Shown in pieces: positions 35,313 through 44,217 of a DNA stretch of 64,000 bases. The stretch is taken from positions 4,774,001 through 4,838,000 of the forward strand of contig NZ_RAPV01000001.1 of assembly GCF_003610295.1 (NCBI RefSeq), read 5' to 3'. A program made the translations under genes and the position numbers. Positions within the stretch are counted from its first letter, which is position 1. Each line of letters begins with the position of its first letter. The stretch is from Paraburkholderia sp. BL23I1N1. GTDB lineage: Bacteria > Pseudomonadota > Gammaproteobacteria > Burkholderiales > Burkholderiaceae. The notes under the pieces are model-generated. The model did no database searches, was not told where the DNA came from, and worked only from the letters and a program-made list of their open reading frames with translations.

Positions 35313-37290
35313 GTGTGCGCCGTGAAAAGGCGGCGTTTTCCAGCGGGTGCAAGCCCCGCCCGGCAACCGCTCCAGCCGGAAGCAACTGGAGCAGTCATGG
35401 AGGTAACGAAGTGGCTGAAGCCTCTGGTAATGCGTGTCACGAATAGGTGACAGCGCGAGTGTGCAGGCCGTAACGCGAGTGAACGCCGAGCAAACCTCGA
35501 AAAGGACGATGCGCAGGCCGACCCGGCAACCCTATCGGGGAAGGCTGATACGACTGGGCGAATGAGCAGGCTGGACGCCCAGTCGCTGCGCCGGGGTAGT
35601 GGCGACAGCATGTACACAAGGAAAGCGTACGCAACACGGGAAGTCCCTCGGCGTGGTCAGGGATGACCAACCGGACGCCCGCGAGGGACAGGCCGGGCGC
35701 CTTGGGATGACGGAGAGGCCCGTAGTACCGGTGAAGCCGGGTAATGCCGGTGGAGGGAAGGGGCCTCAGTTCAAGACAGACGCAATACGTAGTGAGGACG
35801 TGGAGATTGGGCAACCTATCAACTCCGATTCGTGTTCAGAAGCTGCAGATGGCGTTACACGCGAAAGCGAAGGCAGAAGCCGGGTATCGCTTTTACGCGC
35901 TGTACGACAAGATCTATCGCGAGGATGTGCTGGCGCATGCGTACGCACAGTGTCGATCGAACAAGGGCGCACCGGGTGTCGATCGACAGGACTTCGCGGA
36001 GGTCGAAGCGTACGGGGTGCAGAAGTGGCTCGGCGAACTGGCGCTTGCGCTCAGGCAGGAGACTTACCGGCCGGACCCTATCAGAAGAGTGTTTATCCCG
36101 AAGGCCAACGGCAAGCTGAGGCCATTGGGTATCTCGACCCTGCGGGATCGGGTGTGCATGACAGCAGCGATGCTGGTGCTCGAACCGATCTTCGAAGCGG
36201 ACCTTCCACCGGAGCAGTACGCTTATCGTGCGGGCCGCAATGCCCAGCAGGCGGTGATCGAGGTGGAGGAGCGGTTGCATCGAGGGCAAACGGACGTTGT
36301 TGACGCTGATCTCGCGGACTACTTTGGAAGTATTCCGCACGCCGATTTGATGTTGTCGCTCGCGCGACGCATCGTTGATCGGCGTGTGCTGCATCTGATC
36401 AGGATGTGGCTGGAATGCCCCGTTGAAGAAACCGATGACCGAGGTCGGCAGAAACGGACGACGGAGGCTCGAGACAATCGGCGCGGGATTCCACAAGGCT
36501 CCCCCATCTCACCACTGCTGGCGAATGTTTACATGCGCCGGTTCGTGCTGGCGTGGAAGAAGCTCGGGCTTCAGCGCAGTCTTGGCAGTCGAATAGTGAC
36601 CTACGCAGACGATCTCGTGATCCTGTGCAAGCGAGGCAAGGCTGAAGAAGCATTGCTGAAACTGCGCGAGATCATGAGCAAGCTGAAGCTGACGGTCAAC
36701 GAGGAGAAGACGCGAATCTGCAAGGTGCCAGAAGGTGAGTTCGACTTCCTGGGTTTTACGTTTGGGCGGATGTACTCGGCAACGACTGGTCAGGCCCGTA
36801 TGGGCATGAAGCCGTCGAAGAAAAGTATCCGGCGCATGGTCGAAAAGATTCATGCAATGACCGCCCTCAGGACGGTATGGCAAGAGACCACGGAGTTGGT
36901 GGGCAAGTTGAACCGCACGTTGCGCGGCTGGGCGAACTACTTCCAGGTAGGAAGCGTCAGCCGGGCATACCGAGCAATCGACAGCTACACCGCGACGCGG
37001 TTGCGCCGGTGGCTACGCAACAAGTACAAGCTCAGACGTCGCAGGGGCGGGACTTATCCATCCCCGCATCTCTACGGGTACTTCGGTCTCGTACGTCTGA
37101 GCGCACGTGGGGGCGTAGCCTGGCGTGTGTGAAGGCGTGATGTCTTGTCCGAGAGCCCAGTGCGGGAGATCTGCACGCTGGGTTCGATGAGCGGGATGTG
37201 GAAACGGGGTTACGGCGAGGGTATTGGGGCACCGCCAGACGAAAGAGGCGGTAACAGACAAACCGAGCCTACCGCTACCGCGCCACATCT
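35313..37290 (+). mobile_element. Second group II intron with reverse transcriptase
   Basis: The intron RNA probably begins near 35313 (GTGTGCGCC, GUGYG rule). After the maturase gene, a domain V is seen at 37153-37186 (GAGCCCAGTGCGGG ... GCACGCTGGGTTC), followed by a long, unusual domain VI region. The 3' end is uncertain, near 37290. Its reverse transcriptase and ribozyme differ from those at 17.7-19.6 kb, so the two introns belong to different lineages. Confidence 0.7.
35744..37132 (+). CDS. ltrA: Group II intron reverse transcriptase/maturase
   Basis: Up to 462 residues; the true start may be as late as the ATG of [15 protein letters not shown] (35849). RT motifs are [70 protein letters not shown], the catalytic TYADDLV and the maturase segment [15 protein letters not shown]. 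No HNH domain is visible. It serves splicing and retrohoming of its host intron. Confidence 0.92.
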   Translation: MPVEGRGLSSRQTQYVVRTWRLGNLSTPIRVQKLQMALHAKAKAEAGYRFYALYDKIYREDVLAHAYAQCRSNKGAPGVDRQDFAEVEAYGVQKWLGELALALRQETYRPDPIRRVFIPKANGKLRPLGISTLRDRVCMTAAMLVLEPIFEADLPPEQYAYRAGRNAQQAVIEVEERLHRGQTDVVDADLADYFGSIPHADLMLSLARRIVDRRVLHLIRMWLECPVEETDDRGRQKRTTEARDNRRGIPQGSPISPLLANVYMRRFVLAWKKLGLQRSLGSRIVTYADDLVILCKRGKAEEALLKLREIMSKLKLTVNEEKTRICKVPEGEFDFLGFTFGRMYSATTGQARMGMKPSKKSIRRMVEKIHAMTALRTVWQETTELVGKLNRTLRGWANYFQVGSVSRAYRAIDSYTATRLRRWLRNKYKLRRRRGGTYPSPHLYGYFGLVRLSARGGVAWRV

Positions 37291-37557
37291 CGACTCTACC
37301 GAATTCTGACCGACGCGCCCGGCTTGACCATGTCCCCGTCGCCGCGACACACATCGGGCGGCAGTCGGCCACGAGCCGCCGGTCGAGGTCGCCATCCGAT
37401 TTGAATAGCCAAGGTCTCGTCCGCCCTCGCTGAATGGCCGGTTTCCGGCGGGCGAATTGCCGGTGGTACTGCCTCAACCCGGCCAACAACGGCCTGTTGT
37501 GAAGGGCCGCTTCGGAGTAGCCTGCACGGAACCCTGGAAGTCTCATCGGACACGAGC

Positions 37558-37840
37558 ATGCACCACTACAACGGACGTTGGACGAAGATCGAGGTGACGA
37601 ATTGGCCTGGTAGGGAGCTTCCGACTGGTACTTCGAGGTCAGCCCGAAGAAGACCGTAGTGCGGCAGATGGAGGTGTACGACGCGGCAGTCGTTCTGCAG
37701 TACGACCTACAGCATCTTGAGGTGATTCGGAGTTGTCACAGACAAGCCGTGCGATGCCGCGCGGTTTCCAGTTGCCGAGATTGCGCGCAACGATTTCGAG
37801 AGGGCATGGTCAACTCATGCTGCCGCGAATCGCCACCCGA
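37558..37840 (+). pseudogene. Frameshifted remnant of a small hypothetical (DUF6881-like) gene
   Basis: Three consecutive pieces resemble one small protein: HHYNGRWTKIEVTNWPGREL (frame of 37558), then DWYFEVSPKKTVVRQMEVYD and VVLQYDLQHLE (another frame from 37623), then ARFPVAEIARNDFERAWS (first frame again, 37759). Two frameshifts separate them, so the gene is dead. The W-Y-F-E-V ... R-Q-x-E-V-Y and F-E-x-A-W pattern recalls DUF6881, but this is a tentative match. The rest of 37291-37998 shows nothing clear. Confidence 0.3.
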
Positions 37841-37998
37841 GAGGGACCGCGCTTGGGGCCAACTGGCTTACGGGCTTCGATTTCCAGATCAAGGTGATCC
37901 ATCCTATCCGAAACGGGAAACGATTGATCGGGTTTGAGGGGCGCGCGGAGCGGCAACTACCAAAGCCTACTGCTCCGCAACGCCCCTTGACGTCGGCG

Positions 37999-38631
37999 TC
38001 AACTTTCTGGCCCCGCGTTTCCACGCCGCGGCAAGAGCACCAGGTCGGCCGCTTCGTCAGCATCTTTCAGGAGCGTCTTGCGCGGCGTGCCTATCTGCGC
38101 ACGCATGGTCAGGCCACGAGCAAAATCCGTGACTTGCGTTGCGCGCGCGACTACGGGAAAGTCAGATGCAATTTCTCCCGCGCTGATCCCGTCCCGGAAA
38201 CGGCGCTCCACTAGCGCCGTGCCGCCAGCGACCGCGCTCTGCAGGAACCGCTGAACCTCAGCGTCGTTCACAAGCGGCGCGACGCACACCATAAGGCAGC
38301 CCCGGGCAGACCCTTTCTCGGTCGCACTTTCGACGGCGTACCTCAAAAAGCCCGCGACCGAGTCGCGAAGACTCTGTGGCGAGAGGAGCGCCTTCGCGGC
38401 TCTTGCGCCCTTCCGTTCTGCATACGCCTTAAGGACGCGCAAAAATATCGTCCGCTTGTCGCCGAAGACGGCATACAGGCTCGGCCGTCCCACGCCCATC
38501 CCGGCGACAAGATCGTCGATCGTGACGCCATCATAGCCTTTCGACCAGAAAACCTGGGTCGCCTTTTCCAGCGCGTCTATCTCGTCGAAGCTGCGCGGCC
38601 GTCCACGCGGCACAGGGAGATTATGAACCAT
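37999..38631 (-). CDS. TetR/AcrR-family repressor
   Basis: 210 residues: MVHNLPVPRGRPRSFDEIDALEKATQVFWSKGYDGVTIDDLVAGMGVGRPSLYAVFGDKRTIFL. The RGRPRSFD lead and the GVGRPSLYAVFGDK recognition helix place it in the AcrR-like branch with GRP N-arms. The C-terminal domain has conserved SARGCLMVCVAP. It is divergent from the dehydrogenase gene at 38759. A motif next to its start recurs before the dehydrogenase at 40659, suggesting it controls both. Confidence 0.88.
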   Translation of the reverse strand: MVHNLPVPRGRPRSFDEIDALEKATQVFWSKGYDGVTIDDLVAGMGVGRPSLYAVFGDKRTIFLRVLKAYAERKGARAAKALLSPQSLRDSVAGFLRYAVESATEKGSARGCLMVCVAPLVNDAEVQRFLQSAVAGGTALVERRFRDGISAGEIASDFPVVARATQVTDFARGLTMRAQIGTPRKTLLKDADEAADLVLLPRRGNAGPES

Positions 38632-38692
38632 TTAGTTTAAAATTCCTTGACACCTGTTAATGCACCATTATATAACTGAATAGTTCTAAATT
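38631..38692 (+). promoter_or_regulatory. Divergent promoter with putative TetR half-sites
   Basis: TTGACA (38647-38652) with TATAAC (38671-38676) at 18 bases is a good promoter for the dehydrogenase at 38759. TTAGTTTAAAATTCC directly precedes the -35, and ATAGTTCTAAAT (38680-38691) lies just past the -10. The same arrangement, motif then TTCCTTGACA then motif, appears at 40561-40623. Confidence 0.6.
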
Positions 38693-38758
38693 AGCAAGTT
38701 GGTCCCAGCCTCGCGGGGCCTTACGACTCGACCTTAACCCTTTACCACGGAGACGCCC

Positions 38759-39721
38759 TTGGAACATTCGATCGCTCTCGTAACCGGCACCACCTCCGGG
38801 CTCGGTCATGCTGCAGCCCGCCTTCTTGCCGGAGAGGGCTGGCGTGAAATCATCATCACCGGACGCAGCCTGGCTCGAACCCGGGAAACGGCCGCACAGC
38901 TTGCGGCGGAGACCAAAAGACAGATCTTCACACCGCTGGAGCTGGATCTGAACACGCCCGCCAGCGTTCAGTCCGCCCTCGCCACGCTTGTCAAGCGAGG
39001 GCAGCCGATTGATTTCCTGCTGCTCAATGCCGGGATGGTCCCTGGCAAGGCGCGCGTGATCACTGCGGCGGGCGTTGAGGCTTCTCAGGCCCCGCTCATT
39101 GGCCATCATCAATTGACTGTCGGGTTGCTCCGCGCCAACCTGCTGAGCCCCAACGCGCGGATTGTTATCGCCGGCGCGGAACCTGCCCGAGGGGGCGTAC
39201 CCCTGTTCCGCTACACCGACGTGGACGCATTCGCTGCCAAATACCACCAGGGCGACCTGACCGCTGCTATGGAAGCCCTGATTCGCAACGGGCCGAACGT
39301 GAAGTACGTGCCCAACAACGCGTATGCCGACGCGAAGCTCATCGTTGCCTGGTGGGCTGCGGCGCTGGCGCGTCGGCTATCTTCCGGCATGGCCGTGTAC
39401 GCTGTCTCGCCCGGTGCGGCGACCGCTACTAAGGTCTCGCGACAAGCTAGCCTGGCCGTGAAGTGTCTGTTTATCCCAATCGCGAACCTCATTCCCGGCA
39501 TGAATCAGACGCCGGAGACGGCGGCGGGCCGGTATATCCAGGCCTCGAAGTTCGGAACCGACGTCTCAGGGCAATTCTTCGCCTCGGCTGAAGGGAAGTT
39601 CTCAGGCCCAATTGAGGCGCAGCGCCACCCACACCTGCACGATGGCGCTTCTCAAGAAGCCGCGTGGCAGGCCATCGTCAACGTCGCTGGCGTCAACCTC
39701 CCCGTCGTCAACTTGTCTTAA
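38759..39721 (+). CDS. SDR-family oxidoreductase (extended/atypical, retinol-DH-like)
   Basis: 320 residues from a TTG at 38759, supported by CACGGAG nine bases earlier. TGTTSGLGHAAARLL is the cofactor site, LLLNAG replaces NNAG, and NAYADAKL supplies Tyr-x3-Lys. Longer than classical SDRs, with a C-terminal region (PETAAGRYIQASKFGTDVSGQFFAS) like retinol-dehydrogenase/light-dependent-reductase-type SDRs. First of three SDR genes downstream of a TetR gene. Confidence 0.87.
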   Translation: MEHSIALVTGTTSGLGHAAARLLAGEGWREIIITGRSLARTRETAAQLAAETKRQIFTPLELDLNTPASVQSALATLVKRGQPIDFLLLNAGMVPGKARVITAAGVEASQAPLIGHHQLTVGLLRANLLSPNARIVIAGAEPARGGVPLFRYTDVDAFAAKYHQGDLTAAMEALIRNGPNVKYVPNNAYADAKLIVAWWAAALARRLSSGMAVYAVSPGAATATKVSRQASLAVKCLFIPIANLIPGMNQTPETAAGRYIQASKFGTDVSGQFFASAEGKFSGPIEAQRHPHLHDGASQEAAWQAIVNVAGVNLPVVNLS

Positions 39722-39771
39722 GTGATTACGAGAGCCACCGGACGCTGCGCTCAAACGCGAAGGAAACCTTA

Positions 39772-40518
39772 ATGTCACTATTGAAAAACAGGATTGCGGT
39801 CATCACGGGCGGCACCAGCGGTATTGGCCTCGCGACAGCCAGAAGGTTCGTTGAAGAGGGGGCCTATGTCTTCATCGCCGGTCGCCGCCAGGCCGAACTC
39901 GAAAAGGCCGTCGCGGAGATCGGCAGGAACGTCACCGGGGTAAAGACCGACATCTCAAAGCTCGATGACCTCGACCGCTTCTACGAAACCGTCGCGGAGA
40001 AGGGCAAGGTCGACGTGATTTTTTCGAGCGCGGCCTTCGTTGAAAAAGCGACGACAGCCGACGCGACGCCCGAGCATTTCGACAATACATTCAACACCAA
40101 CGCTCGCGGCACTTATTTCACCGTTCAAAAGGCTCTGCCTCACTTGAACGACGGAGCCTCCATCATCCTCGTAGCGTCCGCCGGAAAGAACAAAGGCTTA
40201 CCGGGCCGCAGCACCTACAGCGCTACCAAGGCGGCGCTGAGGTCACTGGCCCGGACGTGGACCAGCGAGCTTAAAGATCGAAACATCAGAACCAACGTGT
40301 TAAGCCCCGGTGCCGTCGAAACGCCGATGTTCAACGAACAATACCCCTCTCAGCATGCCGCCGCCGAAGCCCGCAGGCAGATCACTTCGATGACCCCGCT
40401 CAACCGCTTGGGCCGCCCGGAAGAGATCGCGGCCGCGGCGCTGTTTCTTGCCTCGGACGAAAGCAGCTTCATCGCCGGTATCGATCTTCCGGTCGATGGC
40501 GGATTAACAGCAGTTTGA
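39772..40518 (+). CDS. Short-chain dehydrogenase/reductase (SDR)
   Basis: 248 residues from the ATG at 39772, after GAAGGAAA. TGGTSGIG (about 13-20), GRRQAEL (NADP-type basic residues after beta-2), a serine-bearing LVASAGKNKG segment and YSATK. The sequence is clearly related to the SDR at 24669 (both have FVEEGAYVFI/FIEEGAFVFI and GRRQ), so duplication or parallel recruitment is likely. It is probably co-transcribed with 38759. Confidence 0.92.
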   Translation: MSLLKNRIAVITGGTSGIGLATARRFVEEGAYVFIAGRRQAELEKAVAEIGRNVTGVKTDISKLDDLDRFYETVAEKGKVDVIFSSAAFVEKATTADATPEHFDNTFNTNARGTYFTVQKALPHLNDGASIILVASAGKNKGLPGRSTYSATKAALRSLARTWTSELKDRNIRTNVLSPGAVETPMFNEQYPSQHAAAEARRQITSMTPLNRLGRPEEIAAAALFLASDESSFIAGIDLPVDGGLTAV

Positions 40519-40560
40519 GCAAAGAACAGAAGCCACCCAGTGGTTACAGTATTTTGAATT

Positions 40561-40623
40561 AAATAGTTCGAATTTCCTTGACACGGCCATCACGTCTATT
40601 TTTTTACCAAACAGTTCGAAATC
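40561..40623 (+). promoter_or_regulatory. Promoter region sharing the TetR motif
   Basis: AAATAGTTCGAATTTCCTTGACA spans 40561-40583, with TTGACA at 40578-40583; ACAGTTCGAAATC stands at 40611-40623. Both flanking motifs share A-G-T-T-C-G-A-A and echo those at 38631-38692. The -10 box is not obvious. It controls the SDR at 40659, probably through the same TetR protein. Confidence 0.55.
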
Positions 40624-40658
40624 CGAAAAACAACCCCAACCTCGCAAGGAGAATACAC

Positions 40659-41405
40659 ATGAAACGGTATCAAGGTAAAAAGGTGGTAATTATCGGCGGC
40701 ACGAGCGGCATGGGACTCGCGACGGCGAAGATGCTCCTCGATGGAGATGCGCGCGTACTGGTGACGGGTCTCTCGAAGGTCGGCCTGGAATCGGCGCAGA
40801 AAGAGATTGGAAAGAACGCCATCGTGGTTTCGAGCGACGCGCGGTCGTTGACCGACATCGACGCCCTCGCCGCTCAGGTAAAGGCCGAGTTCGACACCAT
40901 CGACCTGCTTTTCGTCAACGCCGGGTTCAGCATTCCAACGCCTGTCGCGAACGTGACAGAGGCCGTCTACGACGAGATGTTCAACCTGAACGCCAAGGGC
41001 CCCTTTTTTGCGGTCCAGAAGCTCGCGCCGCTGATCAATCGGGGAGGCGCTGTCGTTCTCACGACCTCCGTCGCCAACGTCAAGGGACTGCCGGGCCAAG
41101 CCACATACGGAGCCGCCAAGGCTGCACTGCGGTCATTCGCCCGGGTGCTTGCCGCCGAGCTGCTTCCTCAGGAGATCCGCGTAAACGCGGTGTCGCCCGG
41201 CCCCATCGACACGGGCATCCTCGAAAAGGTGTTCCCTACGGAAGAGATGCGTACACAGGTCAAGGGGCACACCGTCGGCATTATTCCCATGAAGCGCTTC
41301 GGGACGTCGGAGGAAATCGCCAAGGCCGTCCTATTCCTTGCGTTCGACGCGACCTTCACGAACGGTGCCGAACTGCCGGTTGACGGCGGGTGGTCGCAGC
41401 TTTGA
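40659..41405 (+). CDS. Short-chain dehydrogenase/reductase (SDR)
   Basis: 248 residues from the ATG at 40659, behind CAAGGAGAA. GGTSGMG (13-19), VNAG around 87-90, a VVLTTSVANVKGLPG active-site strand where the catalytic Ser is present, and YGAAK. It has its own promoter region but shares operator-like motifs with the preceding SDR pair. No substrate can be named. Confidence 0.92.
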   Translation: MKRYQGKKVVIIGGTSGMGLATAKMLLDGDARVLVTGLSKVGLESAQKEIGKNAIVVSSDARSLTDIDALAAQVKAEFDTIDLLFVNAGFSIPTPVANVTEAVYDEMFNLNAKGPFFAVQKLAPLINRGGAVVLTTSVANVKGLPGQATYGAAKAALRSFARVLAAELLPQEIRVNAVSPGPIDTGILEKVFPTEEMRTQVKGHTVGIIPMKRFGTSEEIAKAVLFLAFDATFTNGAELPVDGGWSQL

Positions 41406-41829
41406 ACGCGGTACAGACCGCACGCGTCACCAGACGGGGGCTTCACGATGAATAGGTTGGCAGCCATCCGCTACTCGACCGGATGAGCGTCCGCTTCCGG
41501 GCGCTCGGTGCGGCCAGGCCGATGGCAGCTATCGGGTCGGGAGACGCACTGCCGACTGGTCGCTTCCGGGAAGCGGAATTCCACTGGCCGCTTTCCGGCG
41601 ATGCATTTGAAGAGCGGGCTGACGCAACCCGACCCGCTCTGGCCGTTCACTGTCTCTCCGAGCTGACGGCAGCTTTCGAGTGCGGAGCGGCCACTGACGT
41701 AGAGCTCCCCCTTGGGCAGCGAATGATCGCCTAGGGCCGTTATTCGCGGCTTTGTGACGATCGACAGGGTAGAGCGACACCGGTTTCGGTTAATTCGATC
41801 TCCCTCAAGTTCGCCCTCATGCATCGTCT
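41406..41829. other. Gene-free stretch between SDR and LysR genes
   Basis: About 420 bases without a convincing gene. The segment around 41570-41610 (CACTGGCCGCTTTCCGGC) resembles 37431-37450 (TGAATGGCCGGTTTCCGGC), a common intergenic type of sequence in this genus, so degenerate repeats may be present. No terminator with a T run was found. Confidence 0.4.
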
Positions 41830-42807
41830 TCAAGTTTCCGGAGCGCCTAACCATTTGCGGAGCGCCTGTTCGATCAGTTTCACACCGGGAGGGACGGTGT
41901 TCTGCGCAGAGGTAATGAAGAGCATATGGCCGGTCGAAAACGGCGGTGCTGTCTGGATCGCCCGGATCCTTGAACGATCCGCATAGTGCCGCACTGCGCA
42001 CTCTGGCGCGACAGTAATGAAATGGCTGCCGGCAACGAGTGGCAAGCTCGTATGAAAGGAAATCGATTCGATATGACAGACGGGAGGAATCAGGCCGACA
42101 TCAAGGAAGTGCTGATCAAATACGCGACGCGTGTACGAGGACGGAGGCGGCAGTATCCAGTCGCCGTCCTGCAACGCGGACAACGGTACTTTGTCGCCAT
42201 GAACGAGCGGATGGTCAAGCGAGGCGACTGCGACGATTCGTTCGGCCCAAAGCGGCTTTACGTTGAAGCGTGCAATCGATTGGGCGGCCTCGCGCGATTC
42301 GAGGCGGCCAATCACGCAGTCCAGTTCTCCGGCGAGCAATAGCTCCAGCAGGTTGTCTACCGTCGCCTCGCGCAGGATCAGCCGGGGCAGGTTTTGCTGC
42401 GTGGCAAGGCTAGCAACCACGTGGGGCATGGCTTCGACGCCAACGAGAGGCAACATGCCGACCCGAACCAACGGCTCTTCCGGCCGCACAGCGAGCGCCG
42501 CGCGAGCCGCATCAAGCTCACCTAGCGCGACGCGCAGTCGGTCAAGCGCATGTGAGCCCGCGCGGCTCAGATGGCCGCCGCGTGTGTTGCGCTCGATCAG
42601 ATTGCAGCCGAATGCGCTTTCGAGCTCCTGAAGCATCTTCGTCGCCCCAGGTTGACTGATGCCCAGTTCCTGCGCTGCTGCACTGAGCGATCCGGTGTTC
42701 GCCACGAGTTCCAGCAGACGCAGGTGGCGGATGCGCAAGCGATCGATACGTGACGCCAGTTGGCGACTGGTGAGCACCTCTGACGAAGCGCGGGACATTT
42801 CAGTCAT
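41830..42807 (-). CDS. LysR-family transcriptional regulator
   Basis: 325 residues from the ATG at 42807 (MTEMSRASSEVLTSRQLASRI); the longer ORF upstream runs through the divergent promoter. The HTH reads IRHLRLLELVANTGSLSAAAQELGISQPGATKMLQELESAFG. The effector domain follows, with LIERNTRGGHLSRAG and PLLVRVGMLPL-type strands, like GbpR/PcaQ-type regulators of aromatic or sugar-acid catabolism. It is divergent from the CoA-transferase operon at 43047, its likely target. Confidence 0.9.
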   Translation of the reverse strand: MTEMSRASSEVLTSRQLASRIDRLRIRHLRLLELVANTGSLSAAAQELGISQPGATKMLQELESAFGCNLIERNTRGGHLSRAGSHALDRLRVALGELDAARAALAVRPEEPLVRVGMLPLVGVEAMPHVVASLATQQNLPRLILREATVDNLLELLLAGELDCVIGRLESREAAQSIARFNVKPLWAERIVAVASLDHPLVHGDKVPLSALQDGDWILPPPSSYTRRVFDQHFLDVGLIPPVCHIESISFHTSLPLVAGSHFITVAPECAVRHYADRSRIRAIQTAPPFSTGHMLFITSAQNTVPPGVKLIEQALRKWLGAPET

Positions 42808-43046
42808 ATCAATTCGTGAAGAGTGTTTTCGAAATTGATAATTGTCTGCTATGGCCGACGTAGGCACAATCAGCATCAACCTGAGGGGGACGGTTGGAAT
42901 ATCGGGTGCCCTGCCTACCCGGGAACCGGGTCGGAAAACGCCGGCCGGGGTCTGGCTGCAAAGATTTCGCGCCAGGTAATGTGCACCCCAATTCGCCGTT
43001 TTGCCTCGGATCCTGAAACTTTGTCTGTCACCCACTAAAGCGACTC

Positions 43047-44174
43047 ATGACCACCAGCCGTGCGCTGCCCACTTCGAATACAGCCTTCGTGCCGCTCGCC
43101 GGTGTGAGAGTGTTGGACTTTTCCCACGTAATCGCCGGTCCTTTTGCCACGTTTCTGCTTGCCCAGCTTGGTGCCGACGTCATCAAGATAGAGAGTGCGG
43201 ACGGCGGCGACGTGATGCGGCGCACCGGGCGAGGGCGGCAAAGTTTCGTCGCGCTCAACGCAGGCAAGCGAACCACCGTGCTCGACCTTGCGACTAACGA
43301 AGGGCGCGAGCAGGCATTACTGCTGGCGGCCGAGTGCGACGTATTGGTCGACAATCTGCGCCCGGGTGTGCTGGAAAAGCATGGCTTGGGCTTCGATGCG
43401 GTCCATGCCGCCCATCCCCGCCTGCTCTATTGCAGCATTTCCGGATTCGGGCGAGGCGCGCAGGCGTGGCGGCACCGGCCCGCCTACGATCACGTGATTC
43501 AGGCTGCGACCGGCATGGCGTGGATGGCCGGCAATGAAGGCGATCCGCCGATCAAGACAGGCTTTCCCGCGGTAGATTCGACGACCGGTCTCCTCGCTGC
43601 GTTCGCAATCCTCGCGGGGCTGCGCGAAATGGAGCAGACCGGCACGGGGCTGCTGCTCGATGTGTCGATGGTCGGTGCGAGCCTTCAATTGATGTACCCA
43701 ATGGCGTGCGCCGCGCTGACGTCCAGCGAAACACCGCCTCGCGTTGGCAACCAGGGATACTCCAACAGCCCCGCGGCCGATTTCTTCCGAACCCGTGACG
43801 GCTGGCTGGCGCTCGGCGCGAATACGCCGCGTCAGCTGCTTGCGCTGCTGGACGAACTGAGCCTTGGTTCGCTGGCGACCGATCCGGCGTTTTTCGCCGC
43901 GCCGCTTAGTAGCGATGCACCGCCCGCATTTGCCCGCTCGGTCGATCCGGAGAGGCTGAAGAAAGCACTCGCCGACGTTCTGTGCAATTGCGATGCTGCC
44001 GAAATGGAACGGCGACTGAACGAGCGGCAGGTGCCGGCTGCGCGCCTGCGCACGCTCGGCGAGTTTGCCGACGAGGTGCGGGAGAACCATTGCGTCGACG
44101 TCACGACGCTGAGCGAGGATGACGTGACGGTTCGGTCCCCAGGACTCGGGTTCACCGTATATCGACCGCACTAA
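43047..44174 (+). CDS. Family III CoA transferase (CaiB/BaiF)
   Basis: 375 residues. LAGVRVLDFSHVIAGPFATFLLAQLGADVIKIE and LNAGKRTTVLDLATNEGRE are the class hallmarks. The catalytic Asp is in FPAVDSTTGLLAA. Such enzymes move CoA between carboxylates via an aspartyl-CoA intermediate. It opens an operon with a beta-lactamase-fold hydrolase, an MFS carrier and a porin, suggesting activation of an imported carboxylic acid. The substrate cannot be told. Confidence 0.92.
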   Translation: MTTSRALPTSNTAFVPLAGVRVLDFSHVIAGPFATFLLAQLGADVIKIESADGGDVMRRTGRGRQSFVALNAGKRTTVLDLATNEGREQALLLAAECDVLVDNLRPGVLEKHGLGFDAVHAAHPRLLYCSISGFGRGAQAWRHRPAYDHVIQAATGMAWMAGNEGDPPIKTGFPAVDSTTGLLAAFAILAGLREMEQTGTGLLLDVSMVGASLQLMYPMACAALTSSETPPRVGNQGYSNSPAADFFRTRDGWLALGANTPRQLLALLDELSLGSLATDPAFFAAPLSSDAPPAFARSVDPERLKKALADVLCNCDAAEMERRLNERQVPAARLRTLGEFADEVRENHCVDVTTLSEDDVTVRSPGLGFTVYRPH

Positions 44175-44217
44175 CCGGGCACCTTAAAAAATTACTACGA
44201 ATACAGGAGACGTCAGG

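Noticed and set aside
41483..41734. 83-codon plus-strand ORF in the SDR-LysR gap
   Set aside because: No ribosome site, no family features, and the sequence overlaps a genus-typical degenerate intergenic segment.
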